Below are positions 16,544 to 25,588 of a stretch of 64,000 bases of DNA, in pieces. Made by a program: the position numbers and the translations under genes. Origin of the DNA: DASUPK01 sp963782345 (GTDB taxonomy: Bacteria; Actinomycetota; Thermoleophilia; Solirubrobacterales; 70-9); assembly GCA_963782345.1 (NCBI GenBank), contig CAWAJF010000005.1, positions 124,001 through 188,000 on the forward strand. The letters run 5' to 3'. The notes under the pieces were generated by a model. It ran no database searches. It was not told the origin of the DNA and worked only from the letters and a program-made list of their open reading frames with translations. How positions within the stretch are numbered: the stretch's first letter is position 1; every line of letters starts with the position of its first letter.

Positions 16544-17191
16544 ATGAGGCGTGACCTGACAGCCTCGATCGTCGCCGCGGTGGCCTTCACGCTGCTGCTC
16601 GGCGTCGCGTACCCGTTGATCGCGACCGGCCTCTCACAGCTTCTGTTCCCGAACGGCTCGGACGGCAGCCAGGTGAAGGTCGACGGGCGGACCGTGGGCT
16701 CGAAGCTGATCGGGCAGAGCTTCACGATCCGTCACCCCATCCCGCCCGAGCAGCGAGGCAAGTTCGGCAAGAAGCAGACGAAGACGCCGGATCCCAAGTA
16801 CTTCCAGCCGCGGCCCTCGCAGACCGGCTACAGCCCCGACACCACGGGGTTCACCAACCTCGGGCCGAACAACAAGGAGCTGATGCAGGACTTCAAGCGC
16901 TATATCCACGCATACCTGGCGCTGGAGCGGCCCTACACGCCCGGGCTCAGGCGCCGCGACATCCCGGTGGATGCCGTGACGCGGTCCGCGTCCGGGGTGG
17001 ACCCGCACATCTCGCAGGCAAACGCGCGCATCCAGGCCCACAGGATCTCGAAGGTCCGCGGCATCCCGCTCGATCGAGTCAACCAGCTGATCGACGACAA
17101 CACCGACGGGCGTGCCCTCGGCGTCCTTGGCGAGCCCGGCGTGAACGTTCTTGAACTGAACATCGCTCTCAACGAGGAGCCATCGAAGTGA
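16544..17191 (+). CDS. kdpC: K+-transporting ATPase subunit KdpC
   Basis: 215 aa. One N-terminal membrane helix (about 7-28) with the signature GVAYPLIATGLSQLLFP, then an exported domain with SFTIRHP, YFQPRPSQTGY and TNLGPNNKEL. Typical KdpC is about 190 aa; the extra length lies around residues 65-90 (a Lys/Gln/Pro-rich stretch). It assists K+ binding and assembly of the pump. The stop overlaps the GTG start of kdpB (GTGA). Placement between kdpA and kdpB is unusual. Confidence 0.95.
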   Translation: MRRDLTASIVAAVAFTLLLGVAYPLIATGLSQLLFPNGSDGSQVKVDGRTVGSKLIGQSFTIRHPIPPEQRGKFGKKQTKTPDPKYFQPRPSQTGYSPDTTGFTNLGPNNKELMQDFKRYIHAYLALERPYTPGLRRRDIPVDAVTRSASGVDPHISQANARIQAHRISKVRGIPLDRVNQLIDDNTDGRALGVLGEPGVNVLELNIALNEEPSK

Positions 17192-19251
17192 CGGAAGATC
17201 GGCAACGCTCATCGATGTTCGACCGCGCGCTGCTCATGCCCGCTCTGTGGGCCAGCGTGCGCAAGCTGAATCCGCGCCACCAGCTTCACAACCCTGTGAT
17301 GTTCGTGGTCGAGGTCGGCGCGCTGATCACTTCGATCGGATGGCTGATCCAGGTGTTCGGCGGCAAGCCGCTCGGCGGTGGAGGTGAAGGCAGCTGGTTC
17401 ACCTTCACCGTCGCGCTCTGGCTCTGGCTGACTGTCGTCTTCGCCAACCTGGCGGAGGCGCTGGCCGAGGGTCGCGGCAAGGCTCAGGCCGATGCGCTGC
17501 GCGCGGCGCGCACCGACACCGTGGCGCGCCTTCAGGATGGCCGCGAGGTCGCGGCCGCGGAGCTCCAGCGGGGGGACGTCGTTGTGGTCACCGCGGGCGA
17601 GGTCATCCCGGGTGACGGGACCGTGATCGAGGGAATCGCCTCCGTAGACGAATCGGCGATCACGGGCGAATCCGCACCGGTCATTCGCGAGGCCGGCGGC
17701 GACCGCAGCGCCGTGACAGGCGGCACCCGCGTCCTCTCGGACCGAATCGTCGTCGAGATCACGCAGGAGCCCGGCAAGAGCTTCCTCGACCGGATGATCA
17801 ACCTGGTCGAGGGGGCGGAGCGGCGCAAGACGCCGAATGAGATCGCGCTCAACATCCTGCTCGCCGGACTGACGATCGTCTTCCTGGTTGTCGTGGTCGC
17901 GCTGCGGCCGATGGCGGAGTTCTCGAACACCAGCGCCTCGGTGGCGACCCTGATCGCGCTGCTGGTCGCGCTGATCCCGACGACCATCGGGGCCCTCCTC
18001 TCCGCGATCGGGATCGCCGGCATGGACCGCCTCGTGCGCCGCAACGTGCTCGCACTCTCCGGCCGCGCAGTGGAGGCTTCCGGTGACGTCGACGTGCTGC
18101 TGCTCGACAAGACCGGCACGATCACGCTCGGCAATCGCGAGGCCACCGAATTCGTGCCGATGCCCGGAGTCCCCGAGGCGGAGCTCGCCGAGGCCGCGCA
18201 GATGTCCTCCCTCGCCGACGAGACCCCGGAGGGTCGCTCGATCGTCGTGCTGGCGAAGAAGTACGGGATCCGCGAGCACGAGATGGCGTCGCACGATTCG
18301 ACCTTCGTCCCGTTCAGTGCCGAGACGCGCATGAGCGGAGTGGACGTCAACGGACGCCGTCTTCGCAAGGGCGCGGGCGACGCGGTCATCTCCTTCATCA
18401 AGGCGGAGGGTGGCGCCGCCCCGCCGGAGCTTCAGGGAGAGCTCGACCGGATAGGCCGCGAGGGCGGGACCCCGCTGGCCGTGGCGCGGGACAGCCAGGT
18501 GCTGGGTGTCATCTACCTCAAGGACGTGGTCAAGGAGGGCATGACGCATCGCTTCGACCAGCTCCGGTCAATGGGCATCAAGACGGTGATGATCACCGGC
18601 GACAACAGGCTGACCGCTGCCAAGATCGCCGAGGAGTCGGGCGTGGACGACTTCCTTGCCGAGGCAACTCCGGAGAAGAAGCTGGACCTGATCAAGGAGC
18701 AGCAGGCGGGCGGGCGGATGATCGCGATGACCGGCGACGGCACCAATGACGCCCCCGCGCTGGCCCAGGCCGACGTCGGGGTGACCATGAACACGGGCAC
18801 CCAGGCCGCCCGGGAGGCGGGGAACATGGTCGACCTCGACTCGAACCCGACGAAGCTCATCGAGATCGTCGAGGTCGGGAAGCAGCTGCTGATCACACGC
18901 GGCGCCCTGACCACGTTCTCGATCGCCAACGACGTCGCCAAGTACTTCGCGATCCTGCCGGCGATCTTCGCCGCCACGTATGCGACCAACGGCGGCGATG
19001 GGCCCCTCAACAAGCTCAACATCATGGATCTGGGGACCCCGGAGTCGGCGATCATCTCGGCGATCGTCTTCAACGCGCTGCTGATCCCGCTGCTGATCCC
19101 GCTGGCGCTGCGCGGGGTCCGCTACCGGCCGGCGGGCGCGAGCGCGCTGCTGCGCCGCAACCTGCTCATCTACGGCCTCGGCGGCGTCATCGCCCCATTC
19201 GTCGGGATCAAGCTGGTGGACTTGGTGGTCCATGGACTCCTCGGCGCGTGA
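17188..19251 (+). CDS. kdpB: K+-transporting ATPase catalytic subunit KdpB
   Basis: 687 aa from GTG 17188. P-type ATPase: actuator TGES motif, phosphorylation site DKTGTIT with Asp307 (same number as in E. coli KdpB), nucleotide-domain residues, TGDGTNDAPALAQAD hinge and C-terminal helices. It hydrolyses ATP to drive K+ uptake through KdpA. The last 20 bases overlap the start of the KdpD sensor gene. Full length, no lesions. Confidence 0.98.
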   Translation: MTEDRQRSSMFDRALLMPALWASVRKLNPRHQLHNPVMFVVEVGALITSIGWLIQVFGGKPLGGGGEGSWFTFTVALWLWLTVVFANLAEALAEGRGKAQADALRAARTDTVARLQDGREVAAAELQRGDVVVVTAGEVIPGDGTVIEGIASVDESAITGESAPVIREAGGDRSAVTGGTRVLSDRIVVEITQEPGKSFLDRMINLVEGAERRKTPNEIALNILLAGLTIVFLVVVVALRPMAEFSNTSASVATLIALLVALIPTTIGALLSAIGIAGMDRLVRRNVLALSGRAVEASGDVDVLLLDKTGTITLGNREATEFVPMPGVPEAELAEAAQMSSLADETPEGRSIVVLAKKYGIREHEMASHDSTFVPFSAETRMSGVDVNGRRLRKGAGDAVISFIKAEGGAAPPELQGELDRIGREGGTPLAVARDSQVLGVIYLKDVVKEGMTHRFDQLRSMGIKTVMITGDNRLTAAKIAEESGVDDFLAEATPEKKLDLIKEQQAGGRMIAMTGDGTNDAPALAQADVGVTMNTGTQAAREAGNMVDLDSNPTKLIEIVEVGKQLLITRGALTTFSIANDVAKYFAILPAIFAATYATNGGDGPLNKLNIMDLGTPESAIISAIVFNALLIPLLIPLALRGVRYRPAGASALLRRNLLIYGLGGVIAPFVGIKLVDLVVHGLLGA

Positions 19252-20368
19252 CCGCGGCAGCCTCAAGGTCTTCCTCGGGATGGCCGCCGGCGTGGGCAAG
19301 ACCTACCGGATGCTGCAGGAGGGGCGGGCCGAGGCCGAGGCCGGGCACGACGTCGTGGTCGGCTACCTGGAGCCGCACGGCCGGGAGGAGACCGTCGAGC
19401 AGGCGGGCAACCTCGAGTTCGTGCCACGGCGGCGGGTCCCGTACCGGGAAGCGGTGCTGGAGGAGATGGACCTGCCGGCGATCGTTCATCGCTCTCCGGA
19501 GCTGGCGCTGATCGACGAGCTCGCTCACACCAACGCCCCCGGCCTGGAGCACGAGAAGCGATACGAGGACGTCGATGACGTGCTCGACGCCGGGATCGAC
19601 GTCTACTCGACTGTCAACGTCCAGCATCTCGAGAGCCTCAACGACAGCATCTGCGAGCTGACCGGAGTCCGGGTGCGGGAGACGATGCCGGACGCCCTCC
19701 TCAACAAGGCTGACGAGGTCGTCCTGATGGATCTCACGCCCGAGGCACTGCTGACGCGGCTGCGTGCCGGGAAGATCTATCCGGCCGAGCGGATCGACTC
19801 AGCGCTCAACAACTTCTTCCGAGCAGAGAACCTTGCCGCCCTCCGCGAGGTTGCACTGCGCCAGGTCGCCCAGGAGGTCGAGTCCAAGCGCATGGTGAAG
19901 GGGCCGCTGGGGCAACGGGAGGACCGTCTGGCTGAGAGCGCGGCCACCCAGGCGGTGGGGGAGAGGCTGTTGGCGCTGATCAAGCCGACGCCCCGGGCAC
20001 AGCGGCTGGTCCGACGGGCCTGGCGGTCAGCCCAGCGGCTCGGCGCGGAGGTTGATCTGCTCTGGGTGAAGCGTCCCGGATACAGGCCAACCAAGGAGGA
20101 GCAGGACCAGCTTGACGCGATCGGCCGGCTCGCTGCGGTACTCGGTGCCCACCTGTTGGTGGAGGAAGGCGACGACGTCGCGCAGACCGTCAAGGAGGTC
20201 GCCGAGGAGAAAGGCAGCACCTATCTGCTGATCGGAACTCCATCACCGCGGACGGGTCTCGATCGGTTCAGGCTCGCGCTGCCGACCAGGCTGATCGAGG
20301 CCCTGCCGGGCGTCGACCTGCGGGTAGTCGCGGACCGCGCCCTTCGCGGTGAAGAGGGGGAGCCGTGA
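19232..20368 (+). CDS. kdpD: KdpD sensor half: KdpD N-terminal domain plus Usp domain, no kinase
   Basis: 378 aa from ATG 19232, inside the end of kdpB. The KdpD N-terminal domain has a Walker A GMAAGVGKT (16-24), VGYLEPHGR, DELAHTNAPG (Walker B region) and DVYSTVNVQHLESLND. A universal-stress-type domain occupies about 245-370 (SAQRLGAEVDLLWVK, YLLIGTPSPRTG). No membrane helices and no kinase domains are present; those are encoded 7 kb earlier at 12428. In E. coli these parts are one protein. It probably binds ATP or a cyclic dinucleotide and modulates the kinase in trans, but partner binding is inferred. Confidence 0.93.
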   Translation: MDSSARDRGSLKVFLGMAAGVGKTYRMLQEGRAEAEAGHDVVVGYLEPHGREETVEQAGNLEFVPRRRVPYREAVLEEMDLPAIVHRSPELALIDELAHTNAPGLEHEKRYEDVDDVLDAGIDVYSTVNVQHLESLNDSICELTGVRVRETMPDALLNKADEVVLMDLTPEALLTRLRAGKIYPAERIDSALNNFFRAENLAALREVALRQVAQEVESKRMVKGPLGQREDRLAESAATQAVGERLLALIKPTPRAQRLVRRAWRSAQRLGAEVDLLWVKRPGYRPTKEEQDQLDAIGRLAAVLGAHLLVEEGDDVAQTVKEVAEEKGSTYLLIGTPSPRTGLDRFRLALPTRLIEALPGVDLRVVADRALRGEEGEP

Positions 20369-20955
20369 ACGCGCAGCTGATCGCGATCGCGATCGCCATC
20401 GCGCTCGCCTGCTCCACCGCCTACCTGCTCGTACGGGAGCTGCAGCGACGCAGAACCCGGACCTCGATCACCCCGGCGGCTGGGAGGATCCTGTTCCCAT
20501 TCGCGGGCGAGGCGCTCTCGACGCGGGCATTTGACGCCGCCCTTCGCCTGGCGCGCGCAGAGGGGGCGACCCTGGTTCCCGCCTACCTGGCGATCGTTCC
20601 GCTGAGCGTTCAGCTCGATACGCCCCTGAAGAAGCAGGCGGAGGTCGCACTGCCCATGCTGGAAGCGATCGAGCAGCGCGCCGCGACTCAGGGCGTCCCG
20701 GTCGACTCGAGGATCGAGCCCGGTCGGAGTGTGCGTCACGCGTTTCGCCTGCTGCTCGAGCACGAGCGTTTCGATCGCGTGGTCGCCGCCGGCGGGACCA
20801 ATGGCGACGGCTTCACCTCCGACGACGTCGCCTGGCTGCTCGAGCACGTCCCCGGGGAGATCCTCATCCTGAGACCGAATCCGAACTCGCCCGCCAAGCC
20901 CACCCAATCGGTCCCCCGCATCTCGCGGAGCAGGACTCCGGCCAACGCCATCTGA
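20365..20955 (+). CDS. Membrane-anchored universal stress (Usp-like) protein
   Basis: 196 aa from GTG 20365, overlapping the previous stop by 4 bases. One N-terminal membrane helix (about 4-23) and then a Usp-like alpha/beta domain (about 38-175) with ILFPFAGEALSTRAFDAALRLARAEGA at its start and a DRVVAAGG strand. The G-2x-G-9x-G(S/T) ATP signature is not obvious, so nucleotide binding is uncertain. As the last gene of the kdp run it may supply the membrane-near input that the KdpD sensor half lacks. The tail (about 180-196) is Pro/Ser/Arg-rich. Confidence 0.75.
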   Translation: MNAQLIAIAIAIALACSTAYLLVRELQRRRTRTSITPAAGRILFPFAGEALSTRAFDAALRLARAEGATLVPAYLAIVPLSVQLDTPLKKQAEVALPMLEAIEQRAATQGVPVDSRIEPGRSVRHAFRLLLEHERFDRVVAAGGTNGDGFTSDDVAWLLEHVPGEILILRPNPNSPAKPTQSVPRISRSRTPANAI

Positions 20956-21002
20956 AACCGGCGGGTCTCGCTCCGGTCCGGCACGTTCCGCCGCATGGCG
21001 AG

Positions 21003-21737
21003 TCAGCGAGACGTTCGACCAGGTCCCCCTCGGCTTGCCTCCACCATCGAGCTGATCACCCGGTCGCCCGCGTCCTCCTCGGGATGCCACAGAACGCCGA
21101 GCACGAAGGCGCCGTCCGCCGATTCGATCGCCTCCACGCTCTCGTCCTCCGTCGCCCAGGCGGTGGCCAATAGCGACTCGGGAACCGCGCCGACCCCCTG
21201 GTGGTGATGGCTCTTGACGGTGAGGTGGTCCGTGCCGGCGGCCCGGGCGGCCAGCGAACCCGGCTCGATCCGCACGTCGTGCTCGGCCCAGGAGCCGGGC
21301 ACGGGTCGGTGGCGCTCGTGGCCGAGCCGGTCGGGCAGGTGCTGCTCGAGCGATCCCCCGCAGGCGACATTGAGGATTTGCATGCCCCGGCAGATGCCGA
21401 GCAAAGGGATGCCGCGCTCCAGCGCCCTCCGCGCGAGCGCGATCTCGAAGCGGTCGCGGTCCGGGTTGGTCCCAACGGTCTCCGCATGCGCCTCGGCGCC
21501 GTGACTCCCGGGGTCGATGTCGGCCCCGCCTCCGAGGACGAGCCCGTCGACGCGATCGAGCAGCTCGTCCGGTTCCTGCGTGGCGAGGCGATCGGGCGGC
21601 AGCATCGAGACCATCCCGCCGGCGCCGTGGATCGCCCGGGCATAGGAGAGCGGAAGCAGCACGGCCGGCTCGTCCCTCCAGGCGCCGAAGGCTGCTCTCT
21701 CGACGGCGGCGCAGACTCCGATCAGGGGGCGGGGCAT
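21003..21737 (-). CDS. Gamma-glutamyl-gamma-aminobutyrate hydrolase family protein (peptidase C26, PuuD-like)
   Basis: 244 aa. Class I amidotransferase fold with Cys116 in GICRGMQILNVACGG, the VKSHHHQGV motif and GVLWHPEED with the catalytic His-Glu. Peptidase C26 members cleave gamma-glutamyl amides, for example gamma-Glu-GABA in the Puu pathway. It starts 2 bases after the kup stop on the same strand, so it is probably co-transcribed with kup. With the GlnA-type ligase, ALDH and SDR at 8.8-12.4 kb it could release glutamate at the end of a glutamylated-amine route. Confidence 0.9.
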   Translation of the reverse strand: MPRPLIGVCAAVERAAFGAWRDEPAVLLPLSYARAIHGAGGMVSMLPPDRLATQEPDELLDRVDGLVLGGGADIDPGSHGAEAHAETVGTNPDRDRFEIALARRALERGIPLLGICRGMQILNVACGGSLEQHLPDRLGHERHRPVPGSWAEHDVRIEPGSLAARAAGTDHLTVKSHHHQGVGAVPESLLATAWATEDESVEAIESADGAFVLGVLWHPEEDAGDRVISSMVEASRGGPGRTSR

Positions 21738-21739
21738 GC

Positions 21740-23863
21740 CTACAGGGGAACCTGCGAGCCGACGAGCACGGTCCTGTCGCTGGGCAGCTGGAAGGCGTCG
21801 ATCGGGCTCGCCGCGTTGCGGGCCATCGCGACGAAGAGCTTCTTGCGCCAGGTCCGCATCGGCGGGCCGTCCGTCGGCTTGATCGAAATGCGGGAGACGA
21901 AGAACGAGGCGTGCTCGAGATCGAGGTTGCGCTCGAGCAGACCCTGCTTACGGCAGAGCCGCAGCGACTGCGGGACGTCGAGCGGGTCGTGGTAGCCGGC
22001 CCTGACGGTCACGTGGAAGACCCTGAAATCGCCACCGATCTCCTCGACGGTGAACCGCTCGAACTCGTCGACGTGCGGGATGCTGACCATGTCCACCGAC
22101 ACGATCACGACCCTCTGCGGGAAGGTCCGGGTGTTCTCGACCCCGATGCGGAGCGCCAGCGGCGTGGTCTCCTTGCTCGGGTTCAGATACACGGCAACGC
22201 CGGGGACCCGTGTGATCGGAGGATCCTCCGACGGAAGACGGTCGAGGAACTCGGTCAAGGGACCTTCCTTCGCGGTCCGGTTGCGCGTGACGATCGTCTG
22301 CCCCCGGCGCCAGTTGATCATCACGGTCGCCAGCACGACGGCGATCGCCAGGGAGAGCCACGCTCCATGCTCGACCTTCGCGATGTTGGCGGTGAAGAAC
22401 GTCACCTCGACGGTGAAGAACAGCACCGCGATCGGGACGAGCCTCCGCTTCGGCGTACCCCAGAGGAAACGAGCGACGACCAAGAAGAGCAGCGTGTCGA
22501 GGATGAAGGTTCCCGTCACGGCGACCCCGTAGATGTCGCCCAGCCTGTCCGCTGACTGGAAGATCAGGGTCAGGGCGATCACTCCGACGCACAGGGACCA
22601 GTTGATGATCGGCACGTAGATCTGCCCCTCCATCTTCGACGGGTGCCGGATGGTGAGGCGTGGAAGGAAGCCGAGCTGCATGGCCTGGCGGGCGACGGAG
22701 AACGACCCCGCGATTGCGGCCTGGGAGGCGATGATCGTCGCCGCGGTCGCGAGGAAGAGCATCGGATACAAGGCCCAGTGGGGAACCATCAGGAAGAACG
22801 GGTTGGAGGCGGTGCTCGGGTCATGGCGGATCAGCACCGCCTGGCCGAGGTAGTTGAGCATCAGGGCCGGAAGCGCGACCGCGAACCAGCCGAGCCGAAT
22901 CGGGGCGGCGCCGAAGTGACCCCTGTCCGCGTACAGGGCCTCGGCGCCGGTCACGGCGAGCACGACCCCGCCCAGGGTCAGGAAGCTCGCCACGCCATGG
23001 TCCGCGAGGAACCGGATCCCCCACGTGGGTGAGAGGCCCTGAAGCACCGCCGGGTCCTTCACCAGCTGGTTCACGCCCAGGAGCGCGATCACCACGAACC
23101 AGACGAGGATCACCGGGCCGAACAGGAAGCCGATCGTGCCCGATCCGCGGCGCTGCAGGATGAACAAGCCGACGAGGATGACGACCGAGATCGGCACCAC
23201 CAGGTGGGCGAGCGCGGGCTCGATCACCTTCAGCCCCTGAACGGAGCCGAGGACGGAGATCGCGGGCGTGATGATCCCGTCCCCGAAGAAGAGCGCCGCT
23301 CCGAAGATGCCGAGGGTCACCAGTGCTGCGCCGCGGGCGACCCGGTGACGCCGAATGAGCGCGGCCAGGGCCATGATGCCGCCGTCGCCGCGGTTGTGCG
23401 CGCGCATGATGAAGCCGGCGTACTTGGCGGAGACGATGATGAGCAGCGCCCAGAAGATCAGCGAGACGACTCCGTATACGCCCGCCGTCGTCGCCGTGGC
23501 GGCCGTCCCGTGCGCCGTGAAGATGACCTGCTCGGTGTACAGCGGGCTCGTGCCGACGTCGCCGTAGACGACGCCGAGGGCGCCGAGCGCCAGCACCGCC
23601 CGCCTGGCATCGGTGATTACGTCCCGCTGGGTGTCCTGCAGGGCTTCAAAGCGCTCGCGAACCGCCTCGGACTCATCGTCCTTGCTCGGAGCCTCCGGCC
23701 GCCAGTAGCCGAGCTTGTGGGCCGCCTCGTTGAAGACCCGCTTCTCGCTCGGCCTCTTGCCCGTGCGAACCTTGCCGTCTTCGGTCTCCGGGGGCGCCTT
23801 GACGCCGAGCGTGTGGGCCGCCTCGTGGAGGTTGCGCTTATGCCGGGGATCGTTCTCGCTCAC
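21740..23863 (-). CDS. kup: Kup-family potassium uptake transporter with N-terminal extension
   Basis: 707 aa. From about residue 90 it matches Kup/HAK/KT transporters: LGALGVVYGDVGTSPLYT in the first helix, FFGDGIITPAISVLG, about 12 membrane helices and a C-terminal cytosolic domain. Kup is a low-energy K+/H+ symporter. The first 85 residues are an unusual charged extension with two copies of KRxx(H/N)EAAHxLG, at residues 9-20 and 41-52. The gene lies next to the kdp locus but on the opposite strand, and is divergent from the amino-acid/ethanolamine permease gene. Confidence 0.95.
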   Translation of the reverse strand: MSENDPRHKRNLHEAAHTLGVKAPPETEDGKVRTGKRPSEKRVFNEAAHKLGYWRPEAPSKDDESEAVRERFEALQDTQRDVITDARRAVLALGALGVVYGDVGTSPLYTEQVIFTAHGTAATATTAGVYGVVSLIFWALLIIVSAKYAGFIMRAHNRGDGGIMALAALIRRHRVARGAALVTLGIFGAALFFGDGIITPAISVLGSVQGLKVIEPALAHLVVPISVVILVGLFILQRRGSGTIGFLFGPVILVWFVVIALLGVNQLVKDPAVLQGLSPTWGIRFLADHGVASFLTLGGVVLAVTGAEALYADRGHFGAAPIRLGWFAVALPALMLNYLGQAVLIRHDPSTASNPFFLMVPHWALYPMLFLATAATIIASQAAIAGSFSVARQAMQLGFLPRLTIRHPSKMEGQIYVPIINWSLCVGVIALTLIFQSADRLGDIYGVAVTGTFILDTLLFLVVARFLWGTPKRRLVPIAVLFFTVEVTFFTANIAKVEHGAWLSLAIAVVLATVMINWRRGQTIVTRNRTAKEGPLTEFLDRLPSEDPPITRVPGVAVYLNPSKETTPLALRIGVENTRTFPQRVVIVSVDMVSIPHVDEFERFTVEEIGGDFRVFHVTVRAGYHDPLDVPQSLRLCRKQGLLERNLDLEHASFFVSRISIKPTDGPPMRTWRKKLFVAMARNAASPIDAFQLPSDRTVLVGSQVPL

Positions 23864-24028
23864 GGTGGAGAGCCTAGGCGCACTGGAGCCAAGCTGTCCG
23901 TCCCCGGCGCGTGAGGACCGAGAGACTGGCCAAACCGGCGCACGTGCGCTCCGAGATTGTCCAGCGGGTCCTTGACAACCGTGAAAGGATCGTGGCGTCC
24001 GTTACCTAGGGTGGAGAAGGAGGGTCCA

Positions 24029-25540
24029 ATGGAAGGTGGATCACGCAAGGTAGGCAGCGGAGGGGTCACCTATCGCGAGGCGGACCAGGATTACTTCGAG
24101 AAGCGCAAGCTTCGCCGTCACGCCGGGGTCTGGTCTCTGTGGGCGTTGGGCGTCGCGGCGGTTATCTCCGGGGATTTCTTCGGGTGGAACTTCGGGCTTG
24201 CCTACGGCTTCGGCGGGTTGCTCGTCGCCACCGGCGTCGTCACGGTCATGTACTTCGGCCTCTGCTATTCGATCGCCGAGATGTCGCCGGCTCTGCCGCA
24301 CACGGGCGGCGCCTATTCGTTCGCCCGGTCCGCGATGGGTCCATGGGGCGGCTTCTCCACCGGGGTGGCCGAGACGATCGAGTACGTGATCACGCCCGCG
24401 GTGATCGTGGTCGGGATCGGGTCCTACATGAGCTCGATCGCGGACGACCTGATCGGGCTGCACCTCTCCCAGCCGGTCTGGTGGGCGATCTTCTATGCGG
24501 TCTTCGTCGGCCTCAACTACGTCGGCGTCGAGGCGAGCTTCCGCTTCACCGTCATCATCTGCTTCACGTCGCTCGCGATCCTCGCCGTCTTCTTCATCGG
24601 CGCGATCCCGAACTTCGACTTCACCAAGTACGCGATCGACACCAACAACGGCGCCTGGTTCATCGACGGCGTCAAGGGTGTGTTCTACGCGCTGCCGTTC
24701 GCCATCTGGTTCTACCTGGCGATCGAGGAGTTACCGCTTGCCGCGGAGGAATCCGCGGACCCCAAGAAGGACATCCCACAGGGAACGAACTGGGGTCTGA
24801 GGACGCTCGTCGTCACGGCGGTGCTGATCCTCTTCCTGAACTCGGGTATCTCGCCCGGGGCCGGACCGCTGAGCAGCTCCTCCGAGCCGCTCCTCGACGG
24901 CCTGAAGACGATCTTCGGGGACAACACCTCCGCATCGCTCCTGGGGCTGTTGGCGGTGGCCGGCTTGGTGGCCAGCTTCCACACGATCATCTTCGCGTAC
25001 GGGCGGAACATCTTCTCCCTCTCGCGCGCGGGGTACTACCCGAATGCCCTGTCCGTGACGACGGCGAAGCGGCAGACGCCCTGGGCCGCGCTGCTGCTCG
25101 GCTCGGTGCTCGGCTGGATCGCCGCGTACGTGATCTACAAGAAGGGCAACACCACCGTTGGAGCCTCGCTCCTCTACATGGCGGTGTTCGGCGCGGTGAT
25201 CAGCTACATCATGCAGTGCACGTCGTTCGTGCTGTTGCGCAGAAACCTGCCGAACATCGAGCGGCCGTACCGCAGCCCGGTGGGCATCGCGGGAGCGGTG
25301 GTGGCGGGCCTGATCGCGCTCGCCTCGCTGGTCGCGATCCTGGACAACGGCGACTACAGGCCGGGCGTTTACGGCGTTGCGATCTTCTACGTGATCGCGA
25401 TGGCCTATTTCGCGATCGCGGGGCGCAGGCGGCTGGTGCTCTCGCCCGAGGAGGAGTTCGCGATGACGCAGGGCGAGCACGGCCATCCCGAGGTTGAGGG
25501 CTATGGCCACACCCGCGTCGAGGAAACCGCCAAGAAGTAG
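24029..25540 (+). CDS. APC-superfamily permease, ethanolamine-permease-like
   Basis: 503 aa from ATG 24029, chosen for a strong AGGAGG ribosome site 5 bases upstream. Twelve predicted membrane helices. The first helix region LWALGVAAVISGDFFGWNFGLAYGFGGLL resembles the ethanolamine permease group within the APC family, as does SPALPHTGGAYSFARSAMGPWGG. Polar tail rich in Glu/His. It probably imports a small amine or amino acid by proton symport. A TTGACA hexamer at 23972-23977 lies upstream but I see no -10 at a normal spacing. It fits the glutamyl-amine genes nearby. Confidence 0.85.
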   Translation: MEGGSRKVGSGGVTYREADQDYFEKRKLRRHAGVWSLWALGVAAVISGDFFGWNFGLAYGFGGLLVATGVVTVMYFGLCYSIAEMSPALPHTGGAYSFARSAMGPWGGFSTGVAETIEYVITPAVIVVGIGSYMSSIADDLIGLHLSQPVWWAIFYAVFVGLNYVGVEASFRFTVIICFTSLAILAVFFIGAIPNFDFTKYAIDTNNGAWFIDGVKGVFYALPFAIWFYLAIEELPLAAEESADPKKDIPQGTNWGLRTLVVTAVLILFLNSGISPGAGPLSSSSEPLLDGLKTIFGDNTSASLLGLLAVAGLVASFHTIIFAYGRNIFSLSRAGYYPNALSVTTAKRQTPWAALLLGSVLGWIAAYVIYKKGNTTVGASLLYMAVFGAVISYIMQCTSFVLLRRNLPNIERPYRSPVGIAGAVVAGLIALASLVAILDNGDYRPGVYGVAIFYVIAMAYFAIAGRRRLVLSPEEEFAMTQGEHGHPEVEGYGHTRVEETAKK

Positions 25541-25559
25541 GACGCCGGAGCCTGAGGAA

Positions 25560-25588
25560 CGAGGGGCCGGCCGCGTGCCGGCCTCTCG
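25560..25588. terminator. Bidirectional hairpin terminator between convergent genes
   Basis: Arms 25560-25571 and 25577-25588 pair over 12 bp with one G-T wobble around a 5-base loop (CGCGT). It lies 20 bases after the permease stop and directly abuts the stop codon of the convergent minus-strand gene. There is no T-run, as is common in high-GC genomes. Confidence 0.75.

Noticed and set aside
23864..24028. Possible c-di-AMP (ydaO) riboswitch between kup and the permease
   Set aside because: Looked for because both neighbours are transport genes and Kup is a known c-di-AMP target. No ydaO core could be matched on either strand.
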